Shown here one piece after another: positions 1-9,320 of a stretch of 64,000 nucleotides of DNA. The DNA comes from Leptospiraceae bacterium. Its GTDB lineage: Bacteria > Spirochaetota > Leptospiria > Leptospirales > Leptospiraceae. Below the pieces are notes generated by a model, which worked only from the letters and a program-made list of their open reading frames with translations, did not search any database and was not told where the DNA came from. The stretch covers positions 1,164,001 to 1,228,000 of the forward strand of contig JABTUZ010000002.1 in NCBI GenBank assembly GCA_015075105.1. Reading direction: 5' to 3'. The position numbers and the translations under genes are program-made. The stretch's first letter is position 1; every line of letters starts with the position of its first letter.

Positions 1-922
1 CTATTCCTCGCCCTGCTACATCTGTAGCGATAAGAATTTCTACACGACCACTCCTAAAGCCTCTCATCACTTTATCACGTTGATTTTGATTCATATCTCC
101 GTGTAATCCTTCAACAAAATATCCTCGTGCTTTTAAAACTTCAACCAGACTATCTACTTGAATTTTTGTATTACAAAAAACTAAAGCCAACTTTATTTTA
201 TAAAACTCAATTAATCGAGCCAAGGCTTCTGATTTTGAATGCTCTTTAATATCATAATAGACTTGTTCTATTTTTGGCGTACTCAATTTCTGATGAGAGA
301 CATCAATTACCTTAGGGTTTTTCTGATATCTTTTCATAAGATTTAAAATTTCATTGGGCATAGTAGCCGAAAACATAATAGTCTGTCTATCTTCTGAAGT
401 ATTTTTTAAAATGAATTCAATATCTTCACGAAATCCCATATCAAGCATTTCATCGGCTTCATCCAAAATAACCATTTGAATAGAATCCAACTTCATAGAT
501 TTTCGTTTGATATGATCAATAGTTCTACCGGGTGTGCCTATTACAATTTGAGGATTTTTCTTTAGTGCTTTCAACTGTCGTCCGATCTCTTGCCCACCGT
601 AAACCGGTACAACACTAAGATCAGTTCTATACTTCAATAGTTTACGAAACTCTTCCGAAACCTGTATCACAAGCTCTCTCGTCGGACACAATATAATTGC
701 TTGCAAACTTTTATTGTTACTATCTAAATTCTCTATCGTTGGAATAGCAAATGCAGCAGTCTTTCCTGTTCCTGTTTGTGCCTGCCCGATCAAATCCATC
801 CCTTTCAAGATCAATGGAATTGCCTCTGACTGAATGGGAGAAGCCTCTTCAAATCCCATATCTGAAATCGCTTCTTTGACCTCTTGAGATATATCTAATT
901 CTGTAAAACTAATTTTTTTCAT
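1..922 (-). CDS. DEAD-box ATP-dependent RNA helicase (3' end outside window)
   Basis: The first about 307 residues of a DEAD-box RNA helicase, which unwinds short RNA duplexes in ribosome assembly or mRNA decay. Visible in order are an N-terminal Q motif (F6 to Q31), Walker A AQTGTGKT at 48-55, PTREL near 80-84, TPGR near 130-133, DEAD at 154-157, SAT near 186 and the start of the second RecA lobe ending at TDVAGRGI. Motif VI and the C-terminal tail lie beyond base 1, so CsdA/DeaD and RhlE types cannot be separated. The ATG at 920-922 is the first start before the Q motif. The gene reads out of the window. Confidence 0.93.
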   Translation of the reverse strand, partial: MKKISFTELDISQEVKEAISDMGFEEASPIQSEAIPLILKGMDLIGQAQTGTGKTAAFAIPTIENLDSNNKSLQAIILCPTRELVIQVSEEFRKLLKYRTDLSVVPVYGGQEIGRQLKALKKNPQIVIGTPGRTIDHIKRKSMKLDSIQMVILDEADEMLDMGFREDIEFILKNTSEDRQTIMFSATMPNEILNLMKRYQKNPKVIDVSHQKLSTPKIEQVYYDIKEHSKSEALARLIEFYKIKLALVFCNTKIQVDSLVEVLKARGYFVEGLHGDMNQNQRDKVMRGFRSGRVEILIATDVAGRGI

Positions 923-979
923 TATTTTCCTAGTGCCATAACTAGGAAAATAAACTCCCCAAATTAAAGAAGACTTAAA

Positions 980-1510
980 TTATTTTTTGTTTTCGATTCT
1001 TTCTTCTATCAGTTTGTTTAAAGCCTCTGCAAGATCTTTAAACTCATCTGTTTTACGAAGCCGAATCCTTTCGACCTTCTCACCGGCTAATAACCTATTG
1101 ATTGATTTTTTAATATTATGAATAGGGCCGGCCATTCTATGAGAATTAAAAATTGTAAAGATTGCAAGTATTACCAAGAAAAGACTGGACAAGACTACAA
1201 TGGCGTTCACTTGAATGTGAAACCTGTCTAACTTATGATCATAGTCTGGAAGAAAGATTTCTTTTTCGATAAACTTTTCTACTTCGACTCCATTCACTTC
1301 TTCAAAACCTTTTTGATAAACCTTGATCGGGTCTTGTCTAAGTTTGAATACTGCGCCACCTTCGTATTTAGTTTCATTCACCCAATACAAAACCCCCAGT
1401 GTAACCAAAACGCCAAGAATCAAAATAATTGAATTGTGCAATAAAAATGCGAGCTGAAACTCTTTATCAATAATATAACGGATACGGAATTTTTTTTTCT
1501 CAGAAGACAT
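980..1510 (-). CDS. HAMP-domain membrane protein, function unknown
   Basis: A 176-residue inner-membrane protein. A basic N-terminus (MSSEKKKFRIRYIIDKEF) leads into a membrane helix at about residues 24-45. A periplasmic stretch of about 55 residues follows, then a second helix at about 101-121 and a C-terminal HAMP-like segment with the 'RMAGPIHNIKKSINRLLAG' pattern. HAMP domains normally relay signals to kinase, cyclase or chemoreceptor modules, but no output domain follows here. It may work with a separate partner or be a stand-alone membrane sensor. It lies 57 bases downstream of the helicase start, on the same strand. Confidence 0.8.
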   Translation of the reverse strand: MSSEKKKFRIRYIIDKEFQLAFLLHNSIILILGVLVTLGVLYWVNETKYEGGAVFKLRQDPIKVYQKGFEEVNGVEVEKFIEKEIFLPDYDHKLDRFHIQVNAIVVLSSLFLVILAIFTIFNSHRMAGPIHNIKKSINRLLAGEKVERIRLRKTDEFKDLAEALNKLIEERIENKK

Positions 1511-1642
1511 AACGCTTTCCTCTCAATGTATGTAACATCGTATTTAAGAAACTATTTTTTTGTCAAAAGTATTTAAAGTAAACTGAAATATATTTTTTAT
1601 TTGAGTGCTATGATAGATTGCCCTACTCAATACGAAAAAGCA

Positions 1643-2734
1643 TTAGTTTAAATTGGACACTTCTATAACCTTAGTTCGGTCGATTCTGATTTCTCCCTTT
1701 GTAGTGTGAATCAACATCGAACTGTCGTCCATATCTATAATAACTCCTCGAATCACAGTATTATCGTCTAAGATGATTTTTTCTAGTTTATCGTATTCTT
1801 CCTTTAATTGAGTTTCTGTTAATGGACCGGTGATCCTTTTTTTGGCTACCTTATCTATAAAAATAGTATCTATTTCAGAAAATTCAGATTTCTCGGTTTG
1901 AGTCAAGCGAGATCTTTTAAATCCTTCTAAGGACATTTCAATTTTCTGACCGGGTTCTATCACCTGCTCGCCTACAGGCTCGACTTTTACTTGGTTTTGA
2001 ACTATTGATAAAGCTACTCTTCCCTCTTGTACACCGACCTTAACTGTATTTCCAGATTTATTCATATCTGACTCGAAATAAAACTTAGTCCCTCTGACCC
2101 CTGCAATTGCAGTGGGGGAAACAATTTGAAAATTTGACTTCTTTTGATTTTTGTGAACATGGGCAAACAGTTTTCCTTTTTCTGTGTAGAGCTCTGCCGT
2201 ATTGTCCTCCCCTTGAATCAATTTTTTCAAAACCACTTCTGAATTTTCCTTGATTCGAATACTCGTGCCAACAGAAAGCCAAATATCTACCTTAGATTGA
2301 CCCTTAGTGATAATAGTTTGGTTTTCGTATATCTCTGACCCATTTTCCAATTTTACAAAATCCTTAGTAGCCGAAGACTTTAAATATACTTCCCCTGTTA
2401 AAAAGGTAACCTTTGCCGAAAATACTTGTTGAGGCTTACCTTCGTTTTGAAACCATGAGTATTTCACGGCAATAGCAATCATCGCAGCAGCACCAAGCCC
2501 AATTGCCATATTTTTAAAATTCAATATATAAAAAGTATTTTTTGTTTTCTTATTTTGTAAGATCGCTGAAAAATTTTCCGGAATAGAAATACTTTTTTGT
2601 TTCTCTTTGGTGATTTTCTTTTGGATAGATCGAATGGACTCAGACAACTCATTCTCTTCGTTTTGAATTACGGAACGAAAAACCAATCTTTCTATTTCTG
2701 AAAATTCTTGAAAATCTTTGTCTTCAATATTCAT
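1643..2734 (-). CDS. FecR-domain protein, probable anti-sigma regulator
   Basis: A 363-residue single-pass membrane protein. The first about 75 residues are cytoplasmic and charged, a membrane helix follows at about 75-90, and the periplasmic part carries an FecR-type beta domain at about 110-240 (GEVYLKSS, GTSIRIKENSEVVLKK and TAIAGVRGTKFYFES blocks). The last 100 residues are charged and of unknown role. Its start overlaps the stop of the upstream ECF sigma factor by four bases, the usual arrangement of a sigma/anti-sigma pair. No TonB receptor or transport gene is adjacent, so the sensed signal is unknown. Confidence 0.85.
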   Translation of the reverse strand: MNIEDKDFQEFSEIERLVFRSVIQNEENELSESIRSIQKKITKEKQKSISIPENFSAILQNKKTKNTFYILNFKNMAIGLGAAAMIAIAVKYSWFQNEGKPQQVFSAKVTFLTGEVYLKSSATKDFVKLENGSEIYENQTIITKGQSKVDIWLSVGTSIRIKENSEVVLKKLIQGEDNTAELYTEKGKLFAHVHKNQKKSNFQIVSPTAIAGVRGTKFYFESDMNKSGNTVKVGVQEGRVALSIVQNQVKVEPVGEQVIEPGQKIEMSLEGFKRSRLTQTEKSEFSEIDTIFIDKVAKKRITGPLTETQLKEEYDKLEKIILDDNTVIRGVIIDMDDSSMLIHTTKGEIRIDRTKVIEVSNLN

Positions 2735-3225
2735 AAGCTCATACCGTTTTCTTTTGCGTATTCAACCAAATTGGCCAATCCCTTTGTAACGAGTCTTGAC
2801 GCAGTAGAAATGGAAATATCCATAATCTCTGAAATTTGCTGCAACGTCATGTCTTCCATACTTTTCAAAATTACCGCAGTTTTTTGTTCTTCTGGTAATG
2901 TGGATAAATGAGAATACAATTTCTCTTCCATGTCTTTTAATTCATAATTCTTTTCTATAGAAAGAGAATCACTTTTGTACTCAATTTTTTCGTAAGGATT
3001 CTCGTTCTTTGTAGAAAATTTCTTTGAATAATTAATCGAGTTATTCCTCGCAATCGTATAAAGAATCATTAGAGATTTATCTAAAGAGAATTCATCTTTT
3101 GAATAATATTTATAATAGCTTAGAAAAGTTTCCTGCATTAGATCCAACGCCACTTCTTCATTATTTGTAAACTTATACAAAAAATCGAAAATTCGTTTAT
3201 GATTTTTTTTATAGATCATTTCCAT
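2731..3225 (-). CDS. ECF-type RNA polymerase sigma factor
   Basis: A 164-residue sigma-70 family factor of the ECF group. Region 2 is visible near the N-terminus (HKRIFDFLYKF, then ALDLMQETFLSYYKYY). The region 4 helix-turn-helix is near the C-terminus (LPEEQKTAVILKSMEDMT, then QQISEIMDISISTASRLV). I chose the ATG at 3223-3225; a TTG one codon earlier is possible. The stop overlaps the FecR-domain gene in an ATGA-type junction, so the two are probably translated together, with the FecR protein controlling this factor. Confidence 0.9.
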   Translation of the reverse strand: MEMIYKKNHKRIFDFLYKFTNNEEVALDLMQETFLSYYKYYSKDEFSLDKSLMILYTIARNNSINYSKKFSTKNENPYEKIEYKSDSLSIEKNYELKDMEEKLYSHLSTLPEEQKTAVILKSMEDMTLQQISEIMDISISTASRLVTKGLANLVEYAKENGMSL

Positions 3226-3389
3226 CAAAGGGTTTTATCTTCCACAAATCCAATAACACTTCTAAAAATAAAACTTCAAGTGAAAAAGCCCAAGACCGTA
3301 TAAAAAACGAAAAAACAGATTTTCAATTTTGTTCAACCTTAATATTCTTAACAATCGACCACTCCCATTTTTGCAAAACAGAGAAATTT

Positions 3390-4787
3390 TTACAATTTTG
3401 AAAGAGCATCCATTGCCGCATTTTTGTATGCACCGCTAAGCGTAGGATAGTTAAAAATATGTCTCGTAAAATAATCCAATTCTCCCTTTAAATTGACTAC
3501 AGCCTGACCCAAGGCGATAAGCTCTGTAGCCCTGTCCGACACAATATGTACACTCAATAAACGCTTGGATTTCTTTTCAGCGATGAGCTTTAACAATCCC
3601 CAAGTATCCCCTGAAATCTGTGACCTTGTAATTGTATCAAAATTAGCCTTGCCTACCACGTATTCTATTCCTCTGTTGTTAAGCATTTCTTCCGTAGGAC
3701 CAATCATTGCAATCTCAGGAAGAGTAAAAATTCCAATCGGCAGGTCGTCCATTTTTAGAGAAATGGGGTCATTGGAAAAAATATGCTTTGCGACTTGAAT
3801 TCCTTGATACATTGAAGTAGATGCAAGAGCAGGAAAACCAATCACATCACCTGCAGCATAAATATTTGGCACGATAGTCTTGTAATTCGCATCTACAGGA
3901 ATGAGCATCCTATCTGTAGGAATGATTCCTACATTTTCAAGCCCCATTCCATGGATATTTCCTACCCGGCCACGAGAAATCAAGATTTGGTTTACATGGG
4001 TAGTATCTCCATAATCGGTAAATATATCAATCCCTCCAGATTTTCTTAAATACTGTTTAATTTTTGTTCCAAGGTGTAATTGAATCCCTGAAAGCCTCAT
4101 ATAGTGTTCAATCGAAGAAGAAACCTCCCCATCTAAAAAGCTTAAAACTCTCTCCGAGTTATCAAATAAATGAATCTTTACTCCAATATTTGCAAAAATC
4201 GTGGCATACTCGCAGCCAATAATTCCAGCGCCTACAATACCCATAGAGCTTGGAAGATTTTCTATTTCAAAAAGACCATCACTGTCGTACACAAACCCTG
4301 TTTCAAAAGGAATTCCTTCATTCTCCGGACGACGAGGTCTAGTCCCTGTAGCTATTAGAATATAATCTGTTTCAAAGATTTCCTCTCCCATGGAATTTTG
4401 GACTTTTACTCTGTTTTTATCCAAAATAGTCCCCCACCCGGTGAGTATTTCTGCCCCACTCTGTAAAACTTGGTCTCTTGCTACTCTCTCTTCTTTCTGA
4501 ATTACAGCTCCTGCCCGATACATCAGCTCTTTTAGAGAGATTTTCTTAGAGATATTGGTATCAAAACCGTGTATATTTTTCTCAGAAAGCCTCTTAAAAA
4601 ACCGGCTGGTCTCCTGCAATGACTTAGAAGGAATTGTCCCTGTGTGGACACAACCTCCCCCTAATTGCTCTTCTTTTTCAATAATTAACGCTTTTTTCCC
4701 TAAATTGGCAGACTGGATCGCAGCTTTTTGTGCTGCGGGACCCCCACCGATTACAATAATATCAAATTTTTTTACTTTTGATTGCAT
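3390..4787 (-). CDS. sthA: Soluble pyridine nucleotide transhydrogenase
   Basis: A 465-residue flavoprotein of the disulfide-reductase superfamily, about the length of E. coli SthA. It moves reducing equivalents between NADPH and NAD+. The N-terminus has the FAD motif IGGGPAAQKAA. The redox-site segment reads GGGCVHTGTIPSK, so Cys46 is kept but the second Cys is Thr51, as in transhydrogenases and unlike dihydrolipoamide dehydrogenase. An NAD-binding GAGIIGCEYA motif lies near 186, and the C-terminal FNYPTLSGAYKNAA block resembles the SthA version rather than the HxxP of lipoamide dehydrogenases. It is monocistronic, divergent from the STAS gene. Confidence 0.88.
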   Translation of the reverse strand: MQSKVKKFDIIVIGGGPAAQKAAIQSANLGKKALIIEKEEQLGGGCVHTGTIPSKSLQETSRFFKRLSEKNIHGFDTNISKKISLKELMYRAGAVIQKEERVARDQVLQSGAEILTGWGTILDKNRVKVQNSMGEEIFETDYILIATGTRPRRPENEGIPFETGFVYDSDGLFEIENLPSSMGIVGAGIIGCEYATIFANIGVKIHLFDNSERVLSFLDGEVSSSIEHYMRLSGIQLHLGTKIKQYLRKSGGIDIFTDYGDTTHVNQILISRGRVGNIHGMGLENVGIIPTDRMLIPVDANYKTIVPNIYAAGDVIGFPALASTSMYQGIQVAKHIFSNDPISLKMDDLPIGIFTLPEIAMIGPTEEMLNNRGIEYVVGKANFDTITRSQISGDTWGLLKLIAEKKSKRLLSVHIVSDRATELIALGQAVVNLKGELDYFTRHIFNYPTLSGAYKNAAMDALSKL

Positions 4788-4855
4788 TCTTTTCTCGACT
4801 TTCTGGATAATATAAATTTATGTTCTGATTTGAGCAATATTTTTTGGATTTGTTC

Positions 4856-5170
4856 ATGATTGAAATTAAAAAAGAAGATTCAACTATAAAAATTAGTTTC
4901 CAGAAACCGGAGTTTGATATTGGTGATGTCAAAGAGCTGGAAGGAATAGTCACATCTTTGATAAATCAAAGCTATGTAAAATTAATATTTGATTTTCAAA
5001 CTGTAAAATTTATCAACTCCACTACAATGGGGCAAATTGCAAAATTAATTCAAGACGCAAAAAACAAAAATGCCAAAATTTTCTTTAATGGAGAGATCGA
5101 TCCATTCGTTTATCAACTTTTTTCCATCTCCGGCTTAGAAGAATATTTGAATAATCGAGAAGACGACTGA
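4856..5170 (+). CDS. STAS-domain protein, anti-sigma factor antagonist-like
   Basis: A 104-residue single-domain protein with the STAS fold: alternating strands and helices around 'KLIFDFQTVKFINSTTMGQIAKLI', where the Ser after FIN matches the position phosphorylated in SpoIIAA/RsbV proteins. Such proteins bind anti-sigma kinases and are reset by PP2C phosphatases; a SpoIIE-type phosphatase is encoded at 12586-14049, but a link is only a guess. I prefer the ATG at 4856. An in-frame TTG four codons upstream (4844) is possible, and neither has a clear Shine-Dalgarno. Confidence 0.8.
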   Translation: MIEIKKEDSTIKISFQKPEFDIGDVKELEGIVTSLINQSYVKLIFDFQTVKFINSTTMGQIAKLIQDAKNKNAKIFFNGEIDPFVYQLFSISGLEEYLNNREDD

Positions 5171-5242
5171 TTCCATGCTCCGCAACAAACTATGCGGCAA
5201 ACCTTTCACCTATTTTCTATTCATTACAATTAGAGACAATTT

Positions 5243-6295
5243 ATGAACCACACATTTTTTAGAGCTTACTACCTATTTATACCTGTTGTACTTTTTTTTA
5301 CGCTATTTCTTTTTGATAAAATTTTTGGTACAATGCCAATTAGAAAACTCACAGAGACTAGAATTGAATTTTCATTTTACGATGAAAAGAAAAATTTATT
5401 GACTCAAATAAAAAAATACAATTCAGAAAGAACCAAAGACGATTCTCTTCTGGTGCTCTTTGGTACTTCGCACATGGGAGAGTTTTCAACTCAATACATA
5501 TCTAAAAAAATCAAGGGATTAACAACGTACAATTTTTCTGCCCCCATGGCCAGTCCTTCGTTTCTTTATTATTGGTTTCAAAAACTGCACTCAGAGAAAA
5601 TTCATATAGATTATGCAGTTCTCGAAATTGTTCCCGAAATGTTTACAGATAACGCAAATAATTATGCACTGAAGTTTTCCTACGATTGGAATTTTATGTT
5701 CCGACATAGAGATTTTTTTACTCTAAAAGATTTAGAAAGTTTTGCAGTTGCCAATCTATTCGACTCTATTCGTTTTCCATTTCACGGAATGACGGCTATT
5801 GAAAGAATAAAATCCTCTGGAACTACAAATCAGTTAGAGTTTTTACAATCTATGGTGCATTTGGCAACTGTAAAAAATAATGGAGGTATCCCAAACCCTA
5901 TTTTGCACGAGGTACCGGAAACTTATTTAGAAAGAGAATCTAAAGACTACTTCAAGAAAAATTTTACAAATTTTAAAACTTCAACTACTCAAGATAAATT
6001 CTATTCAGAATTCCTAAAGTTTGCATCTGAAAATAATATCAAGGTACTAGTTTATAAGCCTCTTGTTTCTCCTTATTTGCAAGCCATTCTGAATTCAGAA
6101 AAATTTTATTCTGACTGGGAGAATGAAAAATATAAAATAGCAGATACATATAAAATGAGAATTTTAAATCTTAGCGAAAAAGAAAAAAATATCCAATGCA
6201 AAAAATTTGTAGATGTACACCACCTTAGCGGTGGATGCTACAATGAAGTTACAGATATTTTGCTAAGTACAATTTTTCCAAAGAAAAACCAATAA
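5243..6295 (+). CDS. Membrane-anchored SGNH-like protein, DUF1574-like
   Basis: A 350-residue protein with one N-terminal signal-anchor helix (about residues 8-27) and an extracytoplasmic domain. The blocks 'LLVLFGTSHMGEFS' (GDS-like, with Ser), 'NFSAPMASPS' and, near the C-terminus, 'DVHHLSGGCYNE' (Asp-x-x-His-like) fit an SGNH-hydrolase fold, as in DltD/AlgJ-type partners of O-acyltransferases. The overall pattern resembles the leptospiral DUF1574 family, from memory. It is related in design to the protein at 9500-11020. Substrate is unknown. Confidence 0.75.
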   Translation: MNHTFFRAYYLFIPVVLFFTLFLFDKIFGTMPIRKLTETRIEFSFYDEKKNLLTQIKKYNSERTKDDSLLVLFGTSHMGEFSTQYISKKIKGLTTYNFSAPMASPSFLYYWFQKLHSEKIHIDYAVLEIVPEMFTDNANNYALKFSYDWNFMFRHRDFFTLKDLESFAVANLFDSIRFPFHGMTAIERIKSSGTTNQLEFLQSMVHLATVKNNGGIPNPILHEVPETYLERESKDYFKKNFTNFKTSTTQDKFYSEFLKFASENNIKVLVYKPLVSPYLQAILNSEKFYSDWENEKYKIADTYKMRILNLSEKEKNIQCKKFVDVHHLSGGCYNEVTDILLSTIFPKKNQ

Positions 6296-6346
6296 GAAAT
6301 TTACTTGCATTCGATTACTGGTAATTTTCCAGATTAGGAGAACTCA

Positions 6347-7114
6347 ATGAAAGCGGTTCTATTCACAATTCAAAACGCTTACGCTTATTTAGATAAACTA
6401 GGTCCTAAAAAATCTATTCAGATAGTCAATAAACTTGGGTTAGATAAAATTTACTCAATTTCAAAAATTATTCCAAAGAATAGATTAGTCGCTCTGGCTC
6501 AAAATCTATCAGTAGAAAAAATTGTAGAAGCAATAAAAACAATTGAAGAAAATACTTTAGCTGAGTTAATTGAAAACCTAAACGACGAGACTCTACTCTA
6601 TTTCCTGCAAAACATCCCTGTAAAAGAAATTTCTGAATTTGTCGAAAAAATTTCTGTAATTGAAATTCGATTTCTCATAGAAAAAATAGGGAAGGAAATT
6701 GCCGCAATCCTCATATTAGAAATCGGAGTAGAGAAATCTGCAAATCTTTTAAACCTAGTCGGCTCAAAAACAATGACAGACCTTATCATTACAACCGGTT
6801 ACAAAGAGATTGTGATTCTTGTAAAAAGTCTAACTCTAAAAGAATCAGAAAAGTGGATCAAAGAATTTGGTGTGAATGACATTCCTATACTTATTCAAGG
6901 GTTAGGGGCAAAAAATATGCTCTCTATTATAAAAACTTTGGGTTTAGATAATAGCATGGAAACCGTAAAAATATTGGGATCGAATAAATCTGTAGAAATA
7001 GCAAAAAACATTTCTAAAATGAAACTACCAAAAAGCTCTACACCCATTTCAAAAAAGAAAAAAACAAAGAAAAAATTAGTCCCTAAAAAAATTAGGTCGA
7101 AAGCGGGAGCCTAA
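6347..7114 (+). CDS. Helical-repeat protein with lysine-rich tail, unknown
   Basis: A 255-residue cytoplasmic protein without signal peptide. Residues 1-220 are a chain of short amphipathic helices, with a repeating unit of roughly 22-24 residues rich in Leu/Ile and often containing a 'LG' or 'IG' turn. This suggests an alpha-solenoid, somewhat like the N-terminal helical repeats of MgtE. The last 30 residues are very Lys-rich (KKKKTKKKLVPKK), a likely nucleic-acid or membrane-binding tail. A good ribosome site (AGGAG) precedes the ATG. The stop overlaps the 3' end of the convergent kinase gene by 23 bases. No family recognised. Confidence 0.75.
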   Translation: MKAVLFTIQNAYAYLDKLGPKKSIQIVNKLGLDKIYSISKIIPKNRLVALAQNLSVEKIVEAIKTIEENTLAELIENLNDETLLYFLQNIPVKEISEFVEKISVIEIRFLIEKIGKEIAAILILEIGVEKSANLLNLVGSKTMTDLIITTGYKEIVILVKSLTLKESEKWIKEFGVNDIPILIQGLGAKNMLSIIKTLGLDNSMETVKILGSNKSVEIAKNISKMKLPKSSTPISKKKKTKKKLVPKKIRSKAGA

Positions 7115-9320
7115 TCGTAAATACAGATCCTTTCCCCGGCTTACTATCCAATAAAATCACACCCCCCATTTTCTCTAACAAAGTTTGTGTAATAGCAAGC
7201 CCAAGTCCTGTGCCTCCGATTTTTTTATTATGAACAGAAGGCACTCTGAAAAATCTCTCAAAAATAGAAATGCTATACTCCGGATCGATTCCTATTCCGG
7301 TGTCTGCAACTGTGATGATTGCAATATGATTCTCACTTCTTTTTAGGGTAATTGTAACACTTCCGACTTCTGTGTACTTAATAGCATTGTTAAGTAGATT
7401 TCCAATGATTTGTGAAAATTCGAATTTGACACCTTCAATAAATAAAGACTCTTCAAGATTCAAAACAATTTGTAACTTTTTTTCTTTTGCTAAAGGACTG
7501 TATGTATCTGCAATATCTCGAATCACATACGCAGGGTCAAACTTTTCTAAATCGTCTTTGGAATCTAAAATATTTTTTTGCTCCAATTTTAATAAATTTT
7601 CTATTAAGTGGTTCATTCGTTTAATATTTTTATCTATTACTTTTAACATATCCAACTCGTCTGAAGTAAAGCGAGTCAAATTCATATTCCCGCTAAGAAG
7701 CTGAAAATATCCTTGGATGTTAGTCATAGGAGATCGTAGCTCATGGCTGATATTAGAAATAAATTCATGCTTGAGTCTTTCATTTTCTTTTTTTTCCGAA
7801 TTATTAACAAATTGAATCTGATATTTTCCAGACAGCCTTGATATAGAGCTAATATTCAAATCCACATCCAAAGAAATCTGATCTTTTCTGATTAATTCAA
7901 AATCGGAAAAATATATTTCTTGAACTGAATCATTTTCGTTCTCTTTCAAAGATGCAATTTTCTCATTATGCCCAACCATATCTTCAAATTCTAACTTTGC
8001 CAAATCACTTCTGGAATAGCCTGTAATTTGTCTGAATTTCATATTGGAGTCTATGATATTACCGGAATATATGTCTATAATAATTGATGGATCGGTAGAA
8101 TACTCAAATAAATATCTATACCTTTCTTCTGAAAATTGTAAATCAATAAAGCTCCGATCTAATTTGATTTCCAGAACAGAATTTAAGTTTTCTAATTTTG
8201 TAATTTCATATTGTAGATAATAAATTTTCCATACGAGTTGATCTACGATTTCATTAAAATAAGTTCTTGCTACAAGGCTATAATCTTTGATCTCTTCAAG
8301 CCTAAGTCTGGAATCAAAATTCTTTTCTGAAATATCCAACAAAAGCAGATTTAAGTCCTTGATCAACTTTAAACCAAAGCTCTTTTCATAACTAATAGTT
8401 TTTTCGTTATTAGAAACTTCTCTCAAAACAGATCGAATATTATTCAAAGGGCTAAATATGTTTGAATACCTTTTTTGACGAATGGTCTTCCCGTCATTGG
8501 CAAATACATAGGGTCGTATTTTTTCCAAATCTTCTTCATAAGGACCATAAGAGAAAAATTTATTTTTTCTGGTTGAATTCATTAAAAAAATTTTCTTTAT
8601 ATCTTGATAGCTGTACTCCGGGAAATTCCCGGATGAATAGATCGTGTCGATCAATTCAGAATTTTCGTCCGGGTTTGTCTTCGCCAATAAATCTATTGAT
8701 TGCATGATGGATTCAATTATCTCAAGAGAAAGTCTTTTTTTTTCATGGAAAAATATTCCACTAAACACCAAGATATTTGTAGGTAGAGTGATTTCCGGAA
8801 ATTCGTTTATTTCAAACGCTGAATTCAAAGCAGGGAACATAAAACGATTTCCCGCCATACCCAAGCAATCACTCTGATGAAAATATTTTTCTAGTAGATG
8901 AAAAGGCGTTTCCTGAAATCGAATCTTTAATCTGTGAAATTTTTTACTTTGGAAGTAATACTCTACGACATAGCGCTCAATCGAATTTACGTGGGTCACC
9001 GGAATTATATATTCTTTAGAGTAGTCTAAATTTGAAAAATTTATATTCATAGAAGAATAAAATTTATAAGATATGTTGGTTAAAATAGCTCCCGGATACA
9101 AACTCTTGAATGGAGTTTTCTTTAAACGATTCTCTCGTAAAAAGTAGCTAAACGGAACTTCTCCCGCAGCTGCCCTTCCCTCTCTCAATAAGTAAATAAT
9201 CCCAGAATATGCGTTATGCGATTCAGTGACTAAGGAGGATGTATCTTTTGGAAAGAGTCCTTTTTTTTCAGCAAGCACAATAGGAATAGAAGACAAAGTA
9301 GAAGAAATCAGTATTTTCAT
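7092..9320 (-). CDS. PAS sensor histidine kinase with substrate-binding-like N-terminus
   Basis: A 742-residue kinase. Residues 1-245 resemble an ABC-type periplasmic binding protein of the NMT1/SsuA/NrtA kind (opening 'MKILISSTLSSIPIVLAEKKGL'), yet there is no signal peptide or membrane helix. A PAS domain covers about 395-505. The HisKA segment has the phospho-acceptor in NISHELRSP at His526. The ATPase domain shows the N box (N644-N645), DTGIGI at 673-678 and GGTGLGLAI at 702-710. The whole kinase therefore looks cytoplasmic, sensing a small molecule directly. No response regulator gene is adjacent. It follows the SGNH/MBOAT genes on the same strand. Confidence 0.92.
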   Translation of the reverse strand: MKILISSTLSSIPIVLAEKKGLFPKDTSSLVTESHNAYSGIIYLLREGRAAAGEVPFSYFLRENRLKKTPFKSLYPGAILTNISYKFYSSMNINFSNLDYSKEYIIPVTHVNSIERYVVEYYFQSKKFHRLKIRFQETPFHLLEKYFHQSDCLGMAGNRFMFPALNSAFEINEFPEITLPTNILVFSGIFFHEKKRLSLEIIESIMQSIDLLAKTNPDENSELIDTIYSSGNFPEYSYQDIKKIFLMNSTRKNKFFSYGPYEEDLEKIRPYVFANDGKTIRQKRYSNIFSPLNNIRSVLREVSNNEKTISYEKSFGLKLIKDLNLLLLDISEKNFDSRLRLEEIKDYSLVARTYFNEIVDQLVWKIYYLQYEITKLENLNSVLEIKLDRSFIDLQFSEERYRYLFEYSTDPSIIIDIYSGNIIDSNMKFRQITGYSRSDLAKLEFEDMVGHNEKIASLKENENDSVQEIYFSDFELIRKDQISLDVDLNISSISRLSGKYQIQFVNNSEKKENERLKHEFISNISHELRSPMTNIQGYFQLLSGNMNLTRFTSDELDMLKVIDKNIKRMNHLIENLLKLEQKNILDSKDDLEKFDPAYVIRDIADTYSPLAKEKKLQIVLNLEESLFIEGVKFEFSQIIGNLLNNAIKYTEVGSVTITLKRSENHIAIITVADTGIGIDPEYSISIFERFFRVPSVHNKKIGGTGLGLAITQTLLEKMGGVILLDSKPGKGSVFTIRLPLST

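Noticed and set aside
4401-4700. Dihydrolipoamide dehydrogenase for the gene at 3390-4787
   Set aside because: The second redox Cys is Thr51 and the C-terminal block reads FNYPT, both pointing to the soluble transhydrogenase.
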